A stretch of 45,627 nt of DNA from Sulfuricurvum sp. PD_MW2 (GTDB taxonomy: Bacteria; Campylobacterota; Campylobacteria; Campylobacterales; Sulfurimonadaceae): contig NZ_NSIU01000017.1 in assembly GCF_002633015.1 (NCBI RefSeq), positions 1 through 45,627 of the forward strand, written 5' to 3'. Both the position numbers and the translations under genes were made by a program. This document shows, piece after piece, positions 8,062 through 18,261 of the stretch; the first letter of the stretch is position 1; the number at the start of each line of letters is the position of its first letter. Under the pieces are notes generated by a model. It worked only from the letters and a program-made list of their open reading frames with translations, did not search any database and was not told the DNA's origin.

Positions 8062-9129
8062 TTAGATGATCTGATCACGAAGGGCTTTGATAATTTCTTG
8101 TTCCCTTCGTGTAACGTATTTTCCAATTTCTCCCTCTTGTTGTAGCGTAGGATCGATTTGAAAATGGTACTTATAACCGCTTTCATAAGAAGATTTAAAA
8201 ACCATTTTGGCTTTTACTCTATTATGGTTTCCTATAATTTCTAAGGGAAATTCCAGAATCAAATCGTGACAGTTTATTTCATAGGAGTGCATGCTTGTAA
8301 GTGCTACTCCTCCAAGAGAGATATCATAGGCATAACATGTAGTCTCTTGTTTTTCAGGGCAGAGAATTGTAAAGCGAAGTGGATGAAAAGGGCGTACTCG
8401 AATGGTCTGTCGATGAAATAACGAATTATGGAGTTGTTCAAATCGATAGACGCGCAAATAATTTCTACCATTAATGTCGATAGGGGATACGGAAGCAAAA
8501 ACATCGGTGATCAGGTCATTTGTTTTAAGTAGATAAATGCTATTTTGAATTAAAGCCGCTTTTTCTTGTATCGGATGAGTCTCTATAATAATACTTTCTT
8601 CATCGGTATGGATAACGCGTGCAGGGTAGTGAATCGGTACTCCCAAGTAGGTATTTAACACATGAAGATTTTTTTCTTGGCGACGTATTGTTTCGATAGC
8701 ATCGATTAGAGTTGCTTCAAAAAGAGAAGCGATATTGTTGTTTGGATTGAGTATATGGCTAATTAACTCTTCTACCGTTGTCGCAAAAGCAGCTATTTTG
8801 CTCCATCCATCCGATTTACCGGTATAAAATGATTTTACGTAAAAATTTAGAATCATATAAAACGTATTATTGATGAATTGTTCAAATGCATCATCCGTAT
8901 CAAAATTAGAACGTATTTTTGTAACAGTGTTCTTTAAGCGAGTGTGTTCGGTAGTAAACAATATGTCACATAACTCTCCAAAAAGTTCTTTCATTTGGAT
9001 ATCGTTTTTAAGGTGAGATGAAATGTATGTCTTCCATGCCGCTTTAACGAATAATTCACGAAATGCCGTAATGTCTAAGTCATTATGAACTGTATGACGA
9101 AGTTTTTTAAGGTTATGAGGTTTTTTCAT
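8062..9129 (-). CDS. PilZ-domain c-di-GMP-binding protein
   Basis: The C-terminal ~120 residues form a PilZ domain with both c-di-GMP signatures: RxxxR (RQTIR, residues 240-244) and DxSxxG (DISLGG, 269-274). The first ~230 residues are mostly helical and unrecognised; no membrane span is evident, so it is probably a cytoplasmic c-di-GMP receptor. It is the last gene of the apparent operon pdxJ-pdxA-unknown-this gene, 31 bases after the unknown coiled-coil protein. The output is not predictable from sequence; motility or surface behaviour is usual for the family. Confidence 0.85.
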   Translation of the reverse strand: MKKPHNLKKLRHTVHNDLDITAFRELFVKAAWKTYISSHLKNDIQMKELFGELCDILFTTEHTRLKNTVTKIRSNFDTDDAFEQFINNTFYMILNFYVKSFYTGKSDGWSKIAAFATTVEELISHILNPNNNIASLFEATLIDAIETIRRQEKNLHVLNTYLGVPIHYPARVIHTDEESIIIETHPIQEKAALIQNSIYLLKTNDLITDVFASVSPIDINGRNYLRVYRFEQLHNSLFHRQTIRVRPFHPLRFTILCPEKQETTCYAYDISLGGVALTSMHSYEINCHDLILEFPLEIIGNHNRVKAKMVFKSSYESGYKYHFQIDPTLQQEGEIGKYVTRREQEIIKALRDQII

Positions 9130-9160
9130 GATATTTCCAAAAGACTACGATATTCATATA

Positions 9161-10657
9161 CTAGCGTTTTGTTAAAACCGTAGCAAGCGCTTCGGTGATG
9201 AGATCATACGATTCGATAAATGAAGCCATTTGCTCAAGATAGGTTTTGAGTGATTTTTTTTCATAATCGAGTTTGCGTTGACGTCTGATAAGTTCACTCG
9301 TTTTTCCCGATATTTTATTTTTACTAAGTTCGGCTTGAGAGAGTATTTTTTTTCTCATGTCTAAAAGTTCTATTTCATGATAATTAAGACGATTGATCTG
9401 AGATTTAAGAGAGAGTACCTCTTCGGAAGTATTGCCTGTTTTATGTTTTAAACGTTCGATAGCTGCTTCGTTTTCAGTAATGGTTTCTTCGATATCTGCC
9501 AATTTCAGATTTATAGTGTTTTTATTGTTTTTCTCTTCTGCTAACTCGTTTTGACAAATTGCTAGATCATTTTCCGTATTTTGTATCGTCTCTTTTTGAG
9601 TAGCTATTTTTAGTTTGACCTGTTTGTATTGCATAATCACGGATAAGATCGAACTGTAATTCCATCGCTGTTGTTTTGTATCGATAATGGCATATTTTTG
9701 AATTTTATTTCCATGATTGTCAATAACGACTTCATCAGCAAAAAACTTTATAAACGATTCTGCATTTTTATCCCGTTTTTCGATAAAAAGGAGTAGATTT
9801 TTGGCCGTATAGATAAAAATATCATGAAAATTTTGGCGAAGGACGTATCCGGTGAATCCCTCAATTCTTGGATGGTCACTTTGTCGCATGATTTCAAGAA
9901 GCAAAATTTCGATCATAGAGCGAAAAACAGTGATAAAGGTACGGGTAAACGTAAAATTATCAATGACTCCGAAATTGAGTTTTTCTTCGAGTACTTCATC
10001 TAGAAAGGATTCGATATGCTCCCATGCTCCGTTAGGAAAATAGGTTTGATACATCGCTTCCATATCCTCTACAGACTCTCCTGCGAACCGTTTGTCGATA
10101 CCCTCGGCAAATCGTTTTGGAGGTGTGTAGATACGAATCGTAAGTCGACCCCGTAAAAAGAAGATAATATCTTTGGAATCCAGATTGAAAATTTCATTGA
10201 TTTGCTGGCGTATCACTTGGCGGATATAATCTAGATCGGTATCGAATAAGAGAAAATTGTTCAAAATTGGATTACGAATTTCACCCGGTATAGAGACGAT
10301 GTAGGGTACCGGCGAAAAATCAGATTTTCGATCATAAATATCCAAGAGTATAGAACTGTTGCGATGCAGCATTCGGTCATACTCTTCTGATTTTGAGGAA
10401 TCAAGAAACTGTTTTTTGAGTGCGAATGAGGCAAAAGTAACTTGCAGTTCAATGGATTGATTATTATTGGCAAAGTATTTTACGATCCCTTTTCGGATGG
10501 AACCTTTTTTCTCTTCAAAAAGTTTTTGATCACTATCGACAGAGATTTTTTTGAGTAATGTTTTGTATTGTTCAGTTGTAAAATCTAGAGCATAGAGCCG
10601 TTTAGGGAGGAAATCATTTAAAATCTCGGCGATCTCTGCTATGAAACGAGGGTTCAT
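9161..10657 (-). CDS. Unknown coiled-coil protein in pdx-PilZ operon
   Basis: A 498-residue protein I do not recognise. Residues 1-330 look globular and alpha/beta with no signal peptide or membrane segment. Residues from about 335 to 480 form a long, charged, heptad-like region (NDLAICQNELAEEKNNK and onward) that should be a coiled coil, with a short hydrophobic end. Its start overlaps the pdxA stop by 4 bases (ATGA), so translation is coupled to pdxA, and the PilZ gene follows 31 bases later. It may work with the PilZ receptor, but this is inference from position. Confidence 0.72.
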   Translation of the reverse strand: MNPRFIAEIAEILNDFLPKRLYALDFTTEQYKTLLKKISVDSDQKLFEEKKGSIRKGIVKYFANNNQSIELQVTFASFALKKQFLDSSKSEEYDRMLHRNSSILLDIYDRKSDFSPVPYIVSIPGEIRNPILNNFLLFDTDLDYIRQVIRQQINEIFNLDSKDIIFFLRGRLTIRIYTPPKRFAEGIDKRFAGESVEDMEAMYQTYFPNGAWEHIESFLDEVLEEKLNFGVIDNFTFTRTFITVFRSMIEILLLEIMRQSDHPRIEGFTGYVLRQNFHDIFIYTAKNLLLFIEKRDKNAESFIKFFADEVVIDNHGNKIQKYAIIDTKQQRWNYSSILSVIMQYKQVKLKIATQKETIQNTENDLAICQNELAEEKNNKNTINLKLADIEETITENEAAIERLKHKTGNTSEEVLSLKSQINRLNYHEIELLDMRKKILSQAELSKNKISGKTSELIRRQRKLDYEKKSLKTYLEQMASFIESYDLITEALATVLTKR

Positions 10658-11580
10658 CGTTTTCTCATAAAGTGTAAAGAGGCTGTAATAGCATTGATAT
10701 AGCTTTGCAAAGAAGCAATGTTTTTATAGGCAATATCAAATGCTGTTCCATGATCAACTGAGGTACGTATGATTGGGAGTCCTAACGAGACATTAATCCC
10801 TTCATCAAAATAGAGCGCTTTGAGCGGAGCAAGACCTTGATCATGATACATCGCGGCAATCATGCTATAGCGTTCACGAAAACGGGGAGTGAATGCTATA
10901 TCAGGGACAATAGGACCGACGAAAACTTCTTTGCCGATATGAATATTGGCTTCTTTTATCGCTGCTTCGATAAAACACTCTTCATCTCCTAATACACCGT
11001 GATCTCCTGCATGAGGGTTTAATCCTAACACGGCGATAGGACTGTGGTTTGTTGTTTCATGCAACTGAAGTAAAAATGAGACTAACGGCTTGGTTTGGAT
11101 ATGTGAAGCAACTTCGCGAAGAGGGATATGCTCGGTATAAAGAGGGACATAGAGCTTATCGCATCCGAGCATCATGATTGCATTGCACTGAAAAATATCT
11201 CGCAGTGCATCGGTATGCCCGACATAGGTTATTCCTGCCAACATCCATGCTTCTTTATGGATAGGAAGAGTGGTGATGGCATCCACGATACCGTCTTTGG
11301 CAAGTTCAACGGCAGATATAAAAGATTCAAAGCTGTAACGTCCGCTTTTTGCACTCACAAGACCGGGCTCGATTGTAAACTCACCTGCAATTTCATGACA
11401 CACAAAATCTTCTGGTAGAGGCATATCGAGGTGTTCAGCTGCCTGAGTAGCCATGAAACGGCTAATGCAGTAGATCGGATGACATAGTCTTATAACGTCA
11501 TTATGGGCTTTTAGGGCAATCTCAAACCCGATTCCATTCAAATCGCCGATACTGATGGCGATACGTTTTAGCGTTGACAT
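10654..11580 (-). CDS. pdxA: 4-hydroxythreonine-4-phosphate dehydrogenase PdxA
   Basis: Oxidises 4-phosphohydroxy-L-threonine in DXP-dependent pyridoxal phosphate synthesis; the product feeds directly to PdxJ. Family motifs include the metal-ligand histidines in GHTDALRD and YHDQGLAPLK, and the GLNPHAGDHGVLG loop. The 308-residue length fits Campylobacterota PdxA. The start overlaps the end of pdxJ by 13 bases and the stop overlaps the next gene by 4, so the three are tightly coupled. Confidence 0.95.
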   Translation of the reverse strand: MSTLKRIAISIGDLNGIGFEIALKAHNDVIRLCHPIYCISRFMATQAAEHLDMPLPEDFVCHEIAGEFTIEPGLVSAKSGRYSFESFISAVELAKDGIVDAITTLPIHKEAWMLAGITYVGHTDALRDIFQCNAIMMLGCDKLYVPLYTEHIPLREVASHIQTKPLVSFLLQLHETTNHSPIAVLGLNPHAGDHGVLGDEECFIEAAIKEANIHIGKEVFVGPIVPDIAFTPRFRERYSMIAAMYHDQGLAPLKALYFDEGINVSLGLPIIRTSVDHGTAFDIAYKNIASLQSYINAITASLHFMRKR

Positions 11581-12371
11581 AATGCTTTCATGTCCGAAAC
11601 GGCAGTTGCTAACCCTGTAAAGACAGATCGAGCAACAATGCTTTGTCCGATATTGAGTTCTTCGATAGTATCGATACTGACAATCGGAGTAACATTTTGG
11701 TAATTTAGTCCGTGTCCTGCCGCAACTTTGAGCCCGAGTGAACGGGCATAATTGGCTGCATCGACAATTGTACCGTACGCATTTTCAAGCAGGTTGTCGA
11801 GCTCATTGCGAGAGAGGTTCAGTGCTTCAATGCTGTGATGCGAATGGGGAAGGGCAGAATAGCGCATGGCATAAAGATTTGCGTAGGTTCCCGTATGGAG
11901 TTCTACCCATTCTGCTCCTAGGCGCTCACTGGCCTCTATCGCTTCACGGGTTGGATCGATAAAGAGAGAAATTTCAATTTCATGTTGCTTCAGCTGTTTG
12001 ATAGCATCTAATATGAAGTTGTGATGTCCGATAACGTCTAATCCCCCTTCCGTAGTCACTTCTTGTCGTTTTTCAGGAACGAGCGTGGCACGATGGGGAC
12101 GGAGAGCGCAAACAATTTCGATAATTGAGGGCTCAATCGCACATTCGAGATTCACCGGAATAGGTGACGTTGTGATGATACGATAGGCGTCGTCATCGTG
12201 AATATGGCGACGGTCTTCACGCAAATGTATCGTGATTTGATCGGCACCGCTCTGCGCACAGATAGCAAGTGCCATGAGCGGATCAGGATCGTTGATCTTA
12301 CGCGCTTCACGTAGAACCCCGATATGGTCTATATTGACACCAAGATTCATTTTAGGCTTGATGGTGTGCAT
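11568..12371 (-). CDS. pdxJ: Pyridoxine 5'-phosphate synthase PdxJ
   Basis: Condenses the PdxA product with 1-deoxyxylulose 5-phosphate to form pyridoxine 5'-phosphate. The TIM-barrel motifs are clear: LGVNIDHIGVLREAR at the N-terminus, ITIHLREDRRHI, VELHTGTYA and AGHGLNYQNV. The 267 residues match the family. It is first in the minus-strand operon; AAGGA lies 6 bases before the ATG. Its promoter should lie in the 382-base gap shared with divergent napA. Confidence 0.96.
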   Translation of the reverse strand: MHTIKPKMNLGVNIDHIGVLREARKINDPDPLMALAICAQSGADQITIHLREDRRHIHDDDAYRIITTSPIPVNLECAIEPSIIEIVCALRPHRATLVPEKRQEVTTEGGLDVIGHHNFILDAIKQLKQHEIEISLFIDPTREAIEASERLGAEWVELHTGTYANLYAMRYSALPHSHHSIEALNLSRNELDNLLENAYGTIVDAANYARSLGLKVAAGHGLNYQNVTPIVSIDTIEELNIGQSIVARSVFTGLATAVSDMKALCQR

Positions 12372-12630
12372 AAAAATCCTTTTATTATTGAAGATATATC
12401 ATGTTCGTTGATAGTTGTTTTATGGCTTTTCAGCAGGTTGATTTCAACAAAATAATAAAGATCGTATATCTCTATGATTTTTGCAATTTAAAAATACAAA
12501 TCTTTCCTTGAATTATATCGAACAATTAACGCTTGAGACTATATTGATGGGTAGTATTTTGAATTTAGAGATACAAAAGGGAGGCTATTCTGAAATTTGA
12601 TTCTGTATTAGATAAATTTATTATTTTCCC

Positions 12631-12660
12631 TTGACTTAAGTTTATAAATTAGATTAGAAT
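12631..12660 (+). promoter_or_regulatory. Candidate sigma-70 promoter of the nap operon
   Basis: TTGACT (12631-12636) and TAGAAT (12655-12660) are separated by 18 bases, a good -35/-10 pair. Transcription would begin near 12667, leaving a leader of about 87 bases before napA, which has AAAGGA at 12742-12747 as its ribosome site. Confidence 0.6.
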
Positions 12661-12689
12661 GATTAGTGTGAATGAAAACAATATATCTC

Positions 12690-12716
12690 AAAAAAGGTTC
12701 TTTTAGAACGTTTTTT
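12690..12716 (+). promoter_or_regulatory. Hairpin in the napA leader
   Basis: Two 12-base arms are complementary at 11 of 12 positions around a 3-base loop: six A, GGTTCT, loop TTT, AGAACG, six T. It lies in the predicted napA leader, 37 bases before the start. The U-run on the 3' side makes it terminator-like, but the stem is weak in G+C. It could be an attenuator, a protein-binding operator or a stability element. Confidence 0.5.
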
Positions 12717-12753
12717 AAAGGTATTCTCAAAATCCAATCCTAAAGGATACATT

Positions 12754-15540
12754 ATGCAAGAAAGTCGTAGAGAGTTTCTCAAAGCAAGTGTTGCTACTGC
12801 TGCCGCATCTGCGGTAGGGATGGTATTGCCCAAGGAAGTTCAAGCTGCATCGGAACAAGGAGAAAGCGGATGGCGCTGGGATAAGTCAGTATGCCGTTTT
12901 TGCGGAACGGGATGCGGAGTCATGGTCGCAACTCAAAATGACAAAATCATTGCTGTCAAAGGTGATCCTGCTGCTCCGGTGAACAAAGGGCTCAACTGTA
13001 TCAAAGGGTATTTTCTGGCAAAAATTATGTATGGTGCTGATCGTCTGACGCAACCGTTGCTTCGTGTTGATGCGAGTGGAAATTTCAGTAAGAAAGGGAA
13101 ATTTCAACCGGTCAGTTGGGAGAAAGCATTTGATGTTATGACCGATAAATTCAAAGAGACGTATGCTAAAAACGGACCAACTTCGGTAGCCGTTTTTGGT
13201 TCAGGGCAATACACTATCCAGGAGGGGTATGCCGCACTAAAGCTTATGAAAGCGGGATTCCGATCTAATAATATTGATCCAAATGCCCGTCACTGTATGG
13301 CTTCTGCGGTTGCCGGATTTATGCAAACCTTCGGGATTGATGAACCGGCAGGATGTTACGATGATATTGAACTAACCGATACCGTCGTAACATGGGGAGC
13401 GAATATGGCAGAAATGCATCCGATCCTTTGGTCACGGGTTTCTGATCGCAAGCTAACCAATAAAGCAAAAGTAAAAGTAGTTAATCTTTCGACATATGCT
13501 ACACGTACATCTGATCTTGCGGATATCGAAATTATTTTTCGACCAAATTCGGATTTAGCAATTTGGAACTATATCGCACATGAAATCGTTTACAACAATC
13601 CTGAATCGATCGATTGGAAATACGTTAATGACAACTGCGTGTTTACAACCAGCTGGGTTGATACAGGATTTGGTATGCGTAACAATCCGAATCACCCGAA
13701 ATTTAAAGCTGAAGAGAAAGATACCGTAGCTAAAGAGGTATCTAAAAAAGTAAGCAGTCTCGAAGCTCCTGCACTTAAGCCATTTGGATACGATGCCGGT
13801 GAAACGATGAAAATGACCCATAATGCCAATGCAGCTGAAAACTGGGTTATCGGATTCGAGGAGTTCAAACGAGGTCTTGCCCCCTATACTCTGGATTATA
13901 CCGCACGTGTCGCCAAAGGGAATCCTGACGAAGATATCGAAACGTTCAAGAAAAAACTCAAAGCCCTTGCCGATCTCTATATTGAAAAAGGGCGTAAAGT
14001 AGTTAGTTTCTGGACAATGGGTATGAACCAGCATACACGCGGTACGTGGGTTAACTCTCAATCGTATATGGTGCATATGTTGCTTGGTAAACAATCAAAA
14101 CCTGGAACCGGCGCATTCTCTCTTACTGGTCAGCCATCAGCTTGCGGAACGGCGCGCGAGGTAGGAACATTCAGTCACCGTCTTCCTGCTGATATGGTTG
14201 TTGCGAATCCAAAGCACCGTGAACATACTGAACATATTTGGAAAATACCGGAGGGTACGATTAACCCTGTACCGGGAAGTCACTATGTCCAGATTATGAG
14301 GGATCTCGAGGATGGAAAAGTAAAATGGGCATGGGTACATGTTAACAATCCATGGCAAGATACCGCTAATGCTAACCACTGGATCAAAGCGGCACGGGAA
14401 ATGGATAATTTTATCGTTTGTTCCGATGCCTATCCCGGAATCTCAGCCAAAGTTGCTGACCTGATCCTCCCATCGGCAATGATTTATGAGAAATGGGGCG
14501 GATACGGTAATGCGGAACGCCGAACTCAACAATGGCGCCAACAAGTCACACCGGTTGGGGAGGCAATGCCTGATTTATGGCAATATACAGAGTTTGCAAA
14601 ACGCTTTACCCTTGCCGAAGTATGGAAAGAGTGGAAAATCAACGATAAAGTCACTTTGCCGTCAATTATGGATAAAGCATTGGCGATGGGCTACAAACCG
14701 ACTGATACTTTGTTTGATGTCTTGTTTGCAAATAGTGAGGCTCGTAGCTTCCGTTGGCCAGATCCGATCGGTAAAGGATTTATGAATACCGAAGCAGCCG
14801 GAGACAAACGTAATGTTGTCGGTTCGGATGGAAAGGTATTTAAAGGCTATGGATTCTTTATCCATAAATATATTTGGGAAGAATACCGTAAATTTGGTCT
14901 TGGGCATGGGCACGATTTGGCCGATTTCGATACTTATCACCGAGTGCGTGGTCTTAAATGGCCGGTTGTCAATGGCAAAGAGACTCAATGGCGTTTCAAT
15001 TCCAAATACGATCCGTATGCGAAGAAAACGGGACGTGATTTTGCATTCTATGGAGAGTTTAGCAAAGTGATTCCGCAAGGGACTTTGGCAGGGCCGGATG
15101 CGTCAAAACCGAAAGTGGATTTGAGCAATAAAGCGAAGATTTTCATGCATCCTTACATGGATCCTCCAGAAGTTCCGAGTGAGGATTATCCGTTATGGCT
15201 TTGTACCGGACGGGTACTCGAACATTGGCATTCCGGGACGATGACCATGCGTGTGCCGGAACTCTATCGTGCGGTTCCGGAAGCATTATGTTATATGCAT
15301 CCTGAGACCGCAAAAGATGCGGGAGTTAAAGACGGTCAGCTTGTATGGGTAGAGAGCCGACGCGGAAAAGTGAAAGCACGTGTTGAAACCCGTGGCCGTA
15401 ACAGACCTCCGAAGAGCCTTGTATATGTTCCTTGGTTTGATGAAAAAGTCTATATTAACAAAGTATGTTTGGATGCGACATGTCCGATCTCCAAACAGAC
15501 CGACTTTAAAAAATGTGCGGTCAAGGTTTATAAGGCATAA
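12754..15540 (+). CDS. napA: Periplasmic nitrate reductase catalytic subunit NapA
   Basis: The large Mo-bis-MGD subunit that reduces nitrate to nitrite in the periplasm. A twin-arginine signal opens the protein (SRREFLK, residues 4-10, then a hydrophobic stretch ending near VQAA). The [4Fe-4S] cysteines are C47, C50, C54 and C82. The molybdenum-ligating cysteine is C181 in ARHCMASA. At 928 residues it has the Campylobacterota length, about 100 longer than the E. coli protein. First gene of napAGHBFLD; electrons should arrive from NapB, and NapD should bind its Tat signal before export. Confidence 0.98.
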   Translation: MQESRREFLKASVATAAASAVGMVLPKEVQAASEQGESGWRWDKSVCRFCGTGCGVMVATQNDKIIAVKGDPAAPVNKGLNCIKGYFLAKIMYGADRLTQPLLRVDASGNFSKKGKFQPVSWEKAFDVMTDKFKETYAKNGPTSVAVFGSGQYTIQEGYAALKLMKAGFRSNNIDPNARHCMASAVAGFMQTFGIDEPAGCYDDIELTDTVVTWGANMAEMHPILWSRVSDRKLTNKAKVKVVNLSTYATRTSDLADIEIIFRPNSDLAIWNYIAHEIVYNNPESIDWKYVNDNCVFTTSWVDTGFGMRNNPNHPKFKAEEKDTVAKEVSKKVSSLEAPALKPFGYDAGETMKMTHNANAAENWVIGFEEFKRGLAPYTLDYTARVAKGNPDEDIETFKKKLKALADLYIEKGRKVVSFWTMGMNQHTRGTWVNSQSYMVHMLLGKQSKPGTGAFSLTGQPSACGTAREVGTFSHRLPADMVVANPKHREHTEHIWKIPEGTINPVPGSHYVQIMRDLEDGKVKWAWVHVNNPWQDTANANHWIKAAREMDNFIVCSDAYPGISAKVADLILPSAMIYEKWGGYGNAERRTQQWRQQVTPVGEAMPDLWQYTEFAKRFTLAEVWKEWKINDKVTLPSIMDKALAMGYKPTDTLFDVLFANSEARSFRWPDPIGKGFMNTEAAGDKRNVVGSDGKVFKGYGFFIHKYIWEEYRKFGLGHGHDLADFDTYHRVRGLKWPVVNGKETQWRFNSKYDPYAKKTGRDFAFYGEFSKVIPQGTLAGPDASKPKVDLSNKAKIFMHPYMDPPEVPSEDYPLWLCTGRVLEHWHSGTMTMRVPELYRAVPEALCYMHPETAKDAGVKDGQLVWVESRRGKVKARVETRGRNRPPKSLVYVPWFDEKVYINKVCLDATCPISKQTDFKKCAVKVYKA

Positions 15541-15542
15541 CC

Positions 15543-16355
15543 ATGATCAAGGAAAAACTCCCTCCGCTTAGTGAACGGCGCCGATTTTTGTTGCAGGCTT
15601 TGCAAGGGATCGGTTTGGCGACATTGGGTGCTTTGACGTGGAGTGCATATTTGAATGAGGCAAAAGGGTCTATGCTCTTTTTACGCCCTCCGGGTGCATT
15701 GAAAGAGAAAGATTTTATAACACATTGTATCCGATGCGGGTTATGTGTCGAAGCGTGCCCGTATGATACCTTGAAACTTGCTCGTGCAGGGGATAATGTA
15801 CCGCTTGGAACACCGTATTTTAACGCTCGCGATATTCCGTGTTATATGTGTGATGATATTCCGTGTGTTCCACCATGTCCAAGTGGAGCCCTTGATGCGA
15901 TACTGGTATCTAAAACCAATGCAAAGGGTGTGAACCAGTTGGACATCACTAAGGCTAAAATAGGAATTGCAATCGTCGATAGCGATCAGTGTATTGCCTA
16001 TTGGGGGATACAGTGCGATGCATGTTTTCGTGCATGTCCTCTGATGAATGAAGCGATTGTGATCGATCATAGCCGAAACGATCGAACAGGCAAGCATGCG
16101 TTATTGGTTCCACGTATTGTTCCTGATATATGTACGGGATGTGGTATGTGTGAAAAAGTGTGTGTGACCGAAAAACCATCGATTATCGTGTTACCGCTTG
16201 CAGTTGCTAAAGGCAAAGCGGGTAGCAACTATATAAAAGGATGGGATAAAGGGGATGAAAAACGGCTTGAGACTCAAGAGAGTGGAGGGCAAACAACCAT
16301 TACTCCGACCAGTTCACAAAAAACGGTCGATTATCTCAATAACGAGGAGTTTTAA
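15543..16355 (+). CDS. napG: NapG ferredoxin-type quinol-dehydrogenase subunit
   Basis: A periplasmic protein with four [4Fe-4S] cysteine clusters (CIRCGLCVEACP, CYMCDDIPCVPPCP, CDACFRACP, CTGCGMCEKVC). A Tat-type N-terminus (ERRRFLLQALQGIG) precedes them. With NapH it passes electrons from menaquinol toward NapB/NapA. Campylobacterota lack napC, so the NapGH branch is expected to be the main route. The start is 2 bases after the napA stop, and its stop overlaps the napH start by one base (TAATG). Confidence 0.95.
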   Translation: MIKEKLPPLSERRRFLLQALQGIGLATLGALTWSAYLNEAKGSMLFLRPPGALKEKDFITHCIRCGLCVEACPYDTLKLARAGDNVPLGTPYFNARDIPCYMCDDIPCVPPCPSGALDAILVSKTNAKGVNQLDITKAKIGIAIVDSDQCIAYWGIQCDACFRACPLMNEAIVIDHSRNDRTGKHALLVPRIVPDICTGCGMCEKVCVTEKPSIIVLPLAVAKGKAGSNYIKGWDKGDEKRLETQESGGQTTITPTSSQKTVDYLNNEEF

Positions 16356-17173
16356 TGAGATGGGTCTATAAACATCGACTGATAATTCTTCGTCGGTTGT
16401 TGCAGTCCGCATTGATTCTTCTCTATGCCGAAGCCCATATATGGGGATGGAAAATCCTCGAAGGAGATTTGGGAAGTTCGCTTTTGATGGGAACTATCCC
16501 TTTGGCTGATCCTTTTGCGGTTGTTCAGATGAGCATTGCAGGGGCGCTACTGGGAATTGATGTCCTCATAGGTGCGGCTATTATTGCCCTTTTTTATGCA
16601 ATTATTGGCGGACGGGGATTTTGTGCATGGGTCTGTCCGATTAATATTGTCACCGATATAGCAAATGGTTTGCGTCGTATGCTTCGTATCAATGAAGTAG
16701 AACATCGTGTGGTGATTAGCCGTGGTCTGCGGTATTGGATCTTAGGTATCTCATTAGCTCTTTCAGCCCTCTTTGGTGTAGCGGCGTTTGAGTTAATCAG
16801 CCCGATCGGGATACTTAACCGTGGTTTGATTGTTGGCATCGGATTCGGCGGAGCGGTTATAGTAGGGGTCTTTTTGTTTGACCTTTTTGGGATTAAAAAC
16901 GGTTTTTGCGGTCATTTGTGCCCGCTTGGTGGATTTTATTCACTAATCGGTCGCTTCAGTGTGATTCGTGTTAAACATAATCAGGAACAATGTACGCAGT
17001 GTATGAAATGTACCAATATATGTCCTGAAAAACCGGTCTTGCACATGATCGGTAAACGGAGTGAATTTGTTGCCATGGGAGAGTGTACCAATTGTGGTCG
17101 CTGTGTCGAAGTGTGTGACGATGAGGCTTTAAATTTTGAGATTCGATTATTGAGTAAACAATCTAAGGAGTAG
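16355..17173 (+). CDS. napH: NapH membrane quinol-dehydrogenase subunit
   Basis: An inner-membrane polytopic protein with about four hydrophobic spans. Cytoplasmic-side CxxxCP motifs (CAWVCP and CGHLCP) are present. Two C-terminal [4Fe-4S] sites follow (CTQCMKCTNICPEKP, CTNCGRCVEVCDDEA). It oxidises menaquinol and hands electrons to NapG. The 272-residue length is normal. Translation is coupled to napG by the one-base overlap, and napB begins 3 bases downstream. Confidence 0.95.
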   Translation: MRWVYKHRLIILRRLLQSALILLYAEAHIWGWKILEGDLGSSLLMGTIPLADPFAVVQMSIAGALLGIDVLIGAAIIALFYAIIGGRGFCAWVCPINIVTDIANGLRRMLRINEVEHRVVISRGLRYWILGISLALSALFGVAAFELISPIGILNRGLIVGIGFGGAVIVGVFLFDLFGIKNGFCGHLCPLGGFYSLIGRFSVIRVKHNQEQCTQCMKCTNICPEKPVLHMIGKRSEFVAMGECTNCGRCVEVCDDEALNFEIRLLSKQSKE

Positions 17174-17176
17174 CAC

Positions 17177-17758
17177 ATGAAACGTAGTGTGATGAGTGTT
17201 ATCGCTGCATTGCTAGTAGGAACAGCATGGGTGAGCGCAGGACAAAATGTTGAGATTGCAGAAGAGACTCTTGGTCTTTCAAAAGTGAGTGTAGATGCAG
17301 ATACCGGATTGGTTGAAAAACCGTATTCTTATAAAGGGACGGCTCCGGGTGCGGGAAATAAACGTATTCCAAGGGCGTATGACAATGCCCCTCCGATGAT
17401 TCCGCATGATATCAATGAGTTACCGATCATCACCCAAGAAGAAAATACCTGTACGTCATGTCATATGCCTGATGTAGCATCGAGCGTCGGAGCGATTCCG
17501 ATTCCGAAAACGCATTTGACAAATTTGCGTAAAATGGAAGATCTAAAGGGGCAATTGTATCAAGGGCGATGGAATTGTACACAGTGTCACGCACCACAAG
17601 CTGAGCTTGATCCGGCTGTTATGAACAAGTTTAAAGGTGCCTACCGTAAAAAAATCGGCGGTGAATACAAAACGAATTTGATCAAAACATTACGTGAAGG
17701 TGTTGTGGAAGACAAATCAGGTTCGTTTGATTTAAATAAAGATTTATTGGAAGAATAA
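17177..17758 (+). CDS. napB: NapB dihaem cytochrome c subunit
   Basis: The small electron-transfer subunit of periplasmic nitrate reductase. An N-terminal signal peptide ends near VSAGQ. Two CxxCH haem sites are present (CTSCH and CTQCH), with conserved upstream histidines such as PPMIPH as axial ligands. The 193-residue length is slightly longer than enterobacterial NapB, as usual in this phylum. It overlaps napF by one base (TAATG). Confidence 0.95.
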   Translation: MKRSVMSVIAALLVGTAWVSAGQNVEIAEETLGLSKVSVDADTGLVEKPYSYKGTAPGAGNKRIPRAYDNAPPMIPHDINELPIITQEENTCTSCHMPDVASSVGAIPIPKTHLTNLRKMEDLKGQLYQGRWNCTQCHAPQAELDPAVMNKFKGAYRKKIGGEYKTNLIKTLREGVVEDKSGSFDLNKDLLEE

Positions 17759-18261
17759 TGGATTCACGCCGCAATTTTTTTGCATCATTGTTATCTATTG
17801 GAAATGGGAAAAAAGAAGAAGCCGTTTTTCGACCTCTTCTGCCTGGGTTCATAGTCAACAGTGTCGAACAATGCGGTAAATGCAACGATTCTTCTTGCAA
17901 AACAGTATGCGAAGAGGGGATCATTATACGCGAAGGCGATGCCATTCCTTATCTTGATTTTTCCCGTCGCGGTTGTACGTTTTGTGGAGAGTGCTCAAAA
18001 GTATGCGAATACGATTGTTTTATTGCGCAGCCTGTTGAATCTATTGATGTCAGGGTTGAGATCAATATTTTGAATTGTTTGGCGTGGAATAAAACAATTT
18101 GTCGAACGTGTGCTGATGTTTGTAACGAAAAAGCGATCCATTTTACAGGATTATGGAATCCGGAAATCGATATGAACGCGTGTAGCGGATGTGGATTTTG
18201 TATCGGAGTATGTCCAAGCAATACAATTCAAATTCATCCACAACCAAAAGAGAAAATATGA
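17758..18261 (+). CDS. napF: NapF ferredoxin-type maturation protein
   Basis: A cytoplasmic ferredoxin-like protein thought to help load the NapA Fe-S cluster before export. Four cysteine-rich sites are visible: CGKCNDSSCKTVC, CTFCGECSKVC, CRTCADVC and CSGCGFCIGVCP. No export signal is evident; the N-terminus (MDSRRNFFASLL) carries an RR but lacks a long hydrophobic stretch. Its stop overlaps the napL start (ATGA). Confidence 0.92.
   Translation: MDSRRNFFASLLSIGNGKKEEAVFRPLLPGFIVNSVEQCGKCNDSSCKTVCEEGIIIREGDAIPYLDFSRRGCTFCGECSKVCEYDCFIAQPVESIDVRVEINILNCLAWNKTICRTCADVCNEKAIHFTGLWNPEIDMNACSGCGFCIGVCPSNTIQIHPQPKEKI

Larger units (their letters stand above)
12372..12753. promoter_or_regulatory. 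Divergent pdxJ/napA regulatory region
   Basis: This 382-base gene-free stretch is very A+T-rich and carries the promoters of pdxJ (minus) and the nap operon (plus). Visible elements are a short inverted repeat GTTGA-TT-TCAAC at 12437-12448, the napA promoter candidate at 12631-12660 and a leader hairpin at 12690-12716, both listed separately. I saw no small gene and no clear FNR/CRP palindrome. Confidence 0.6.
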
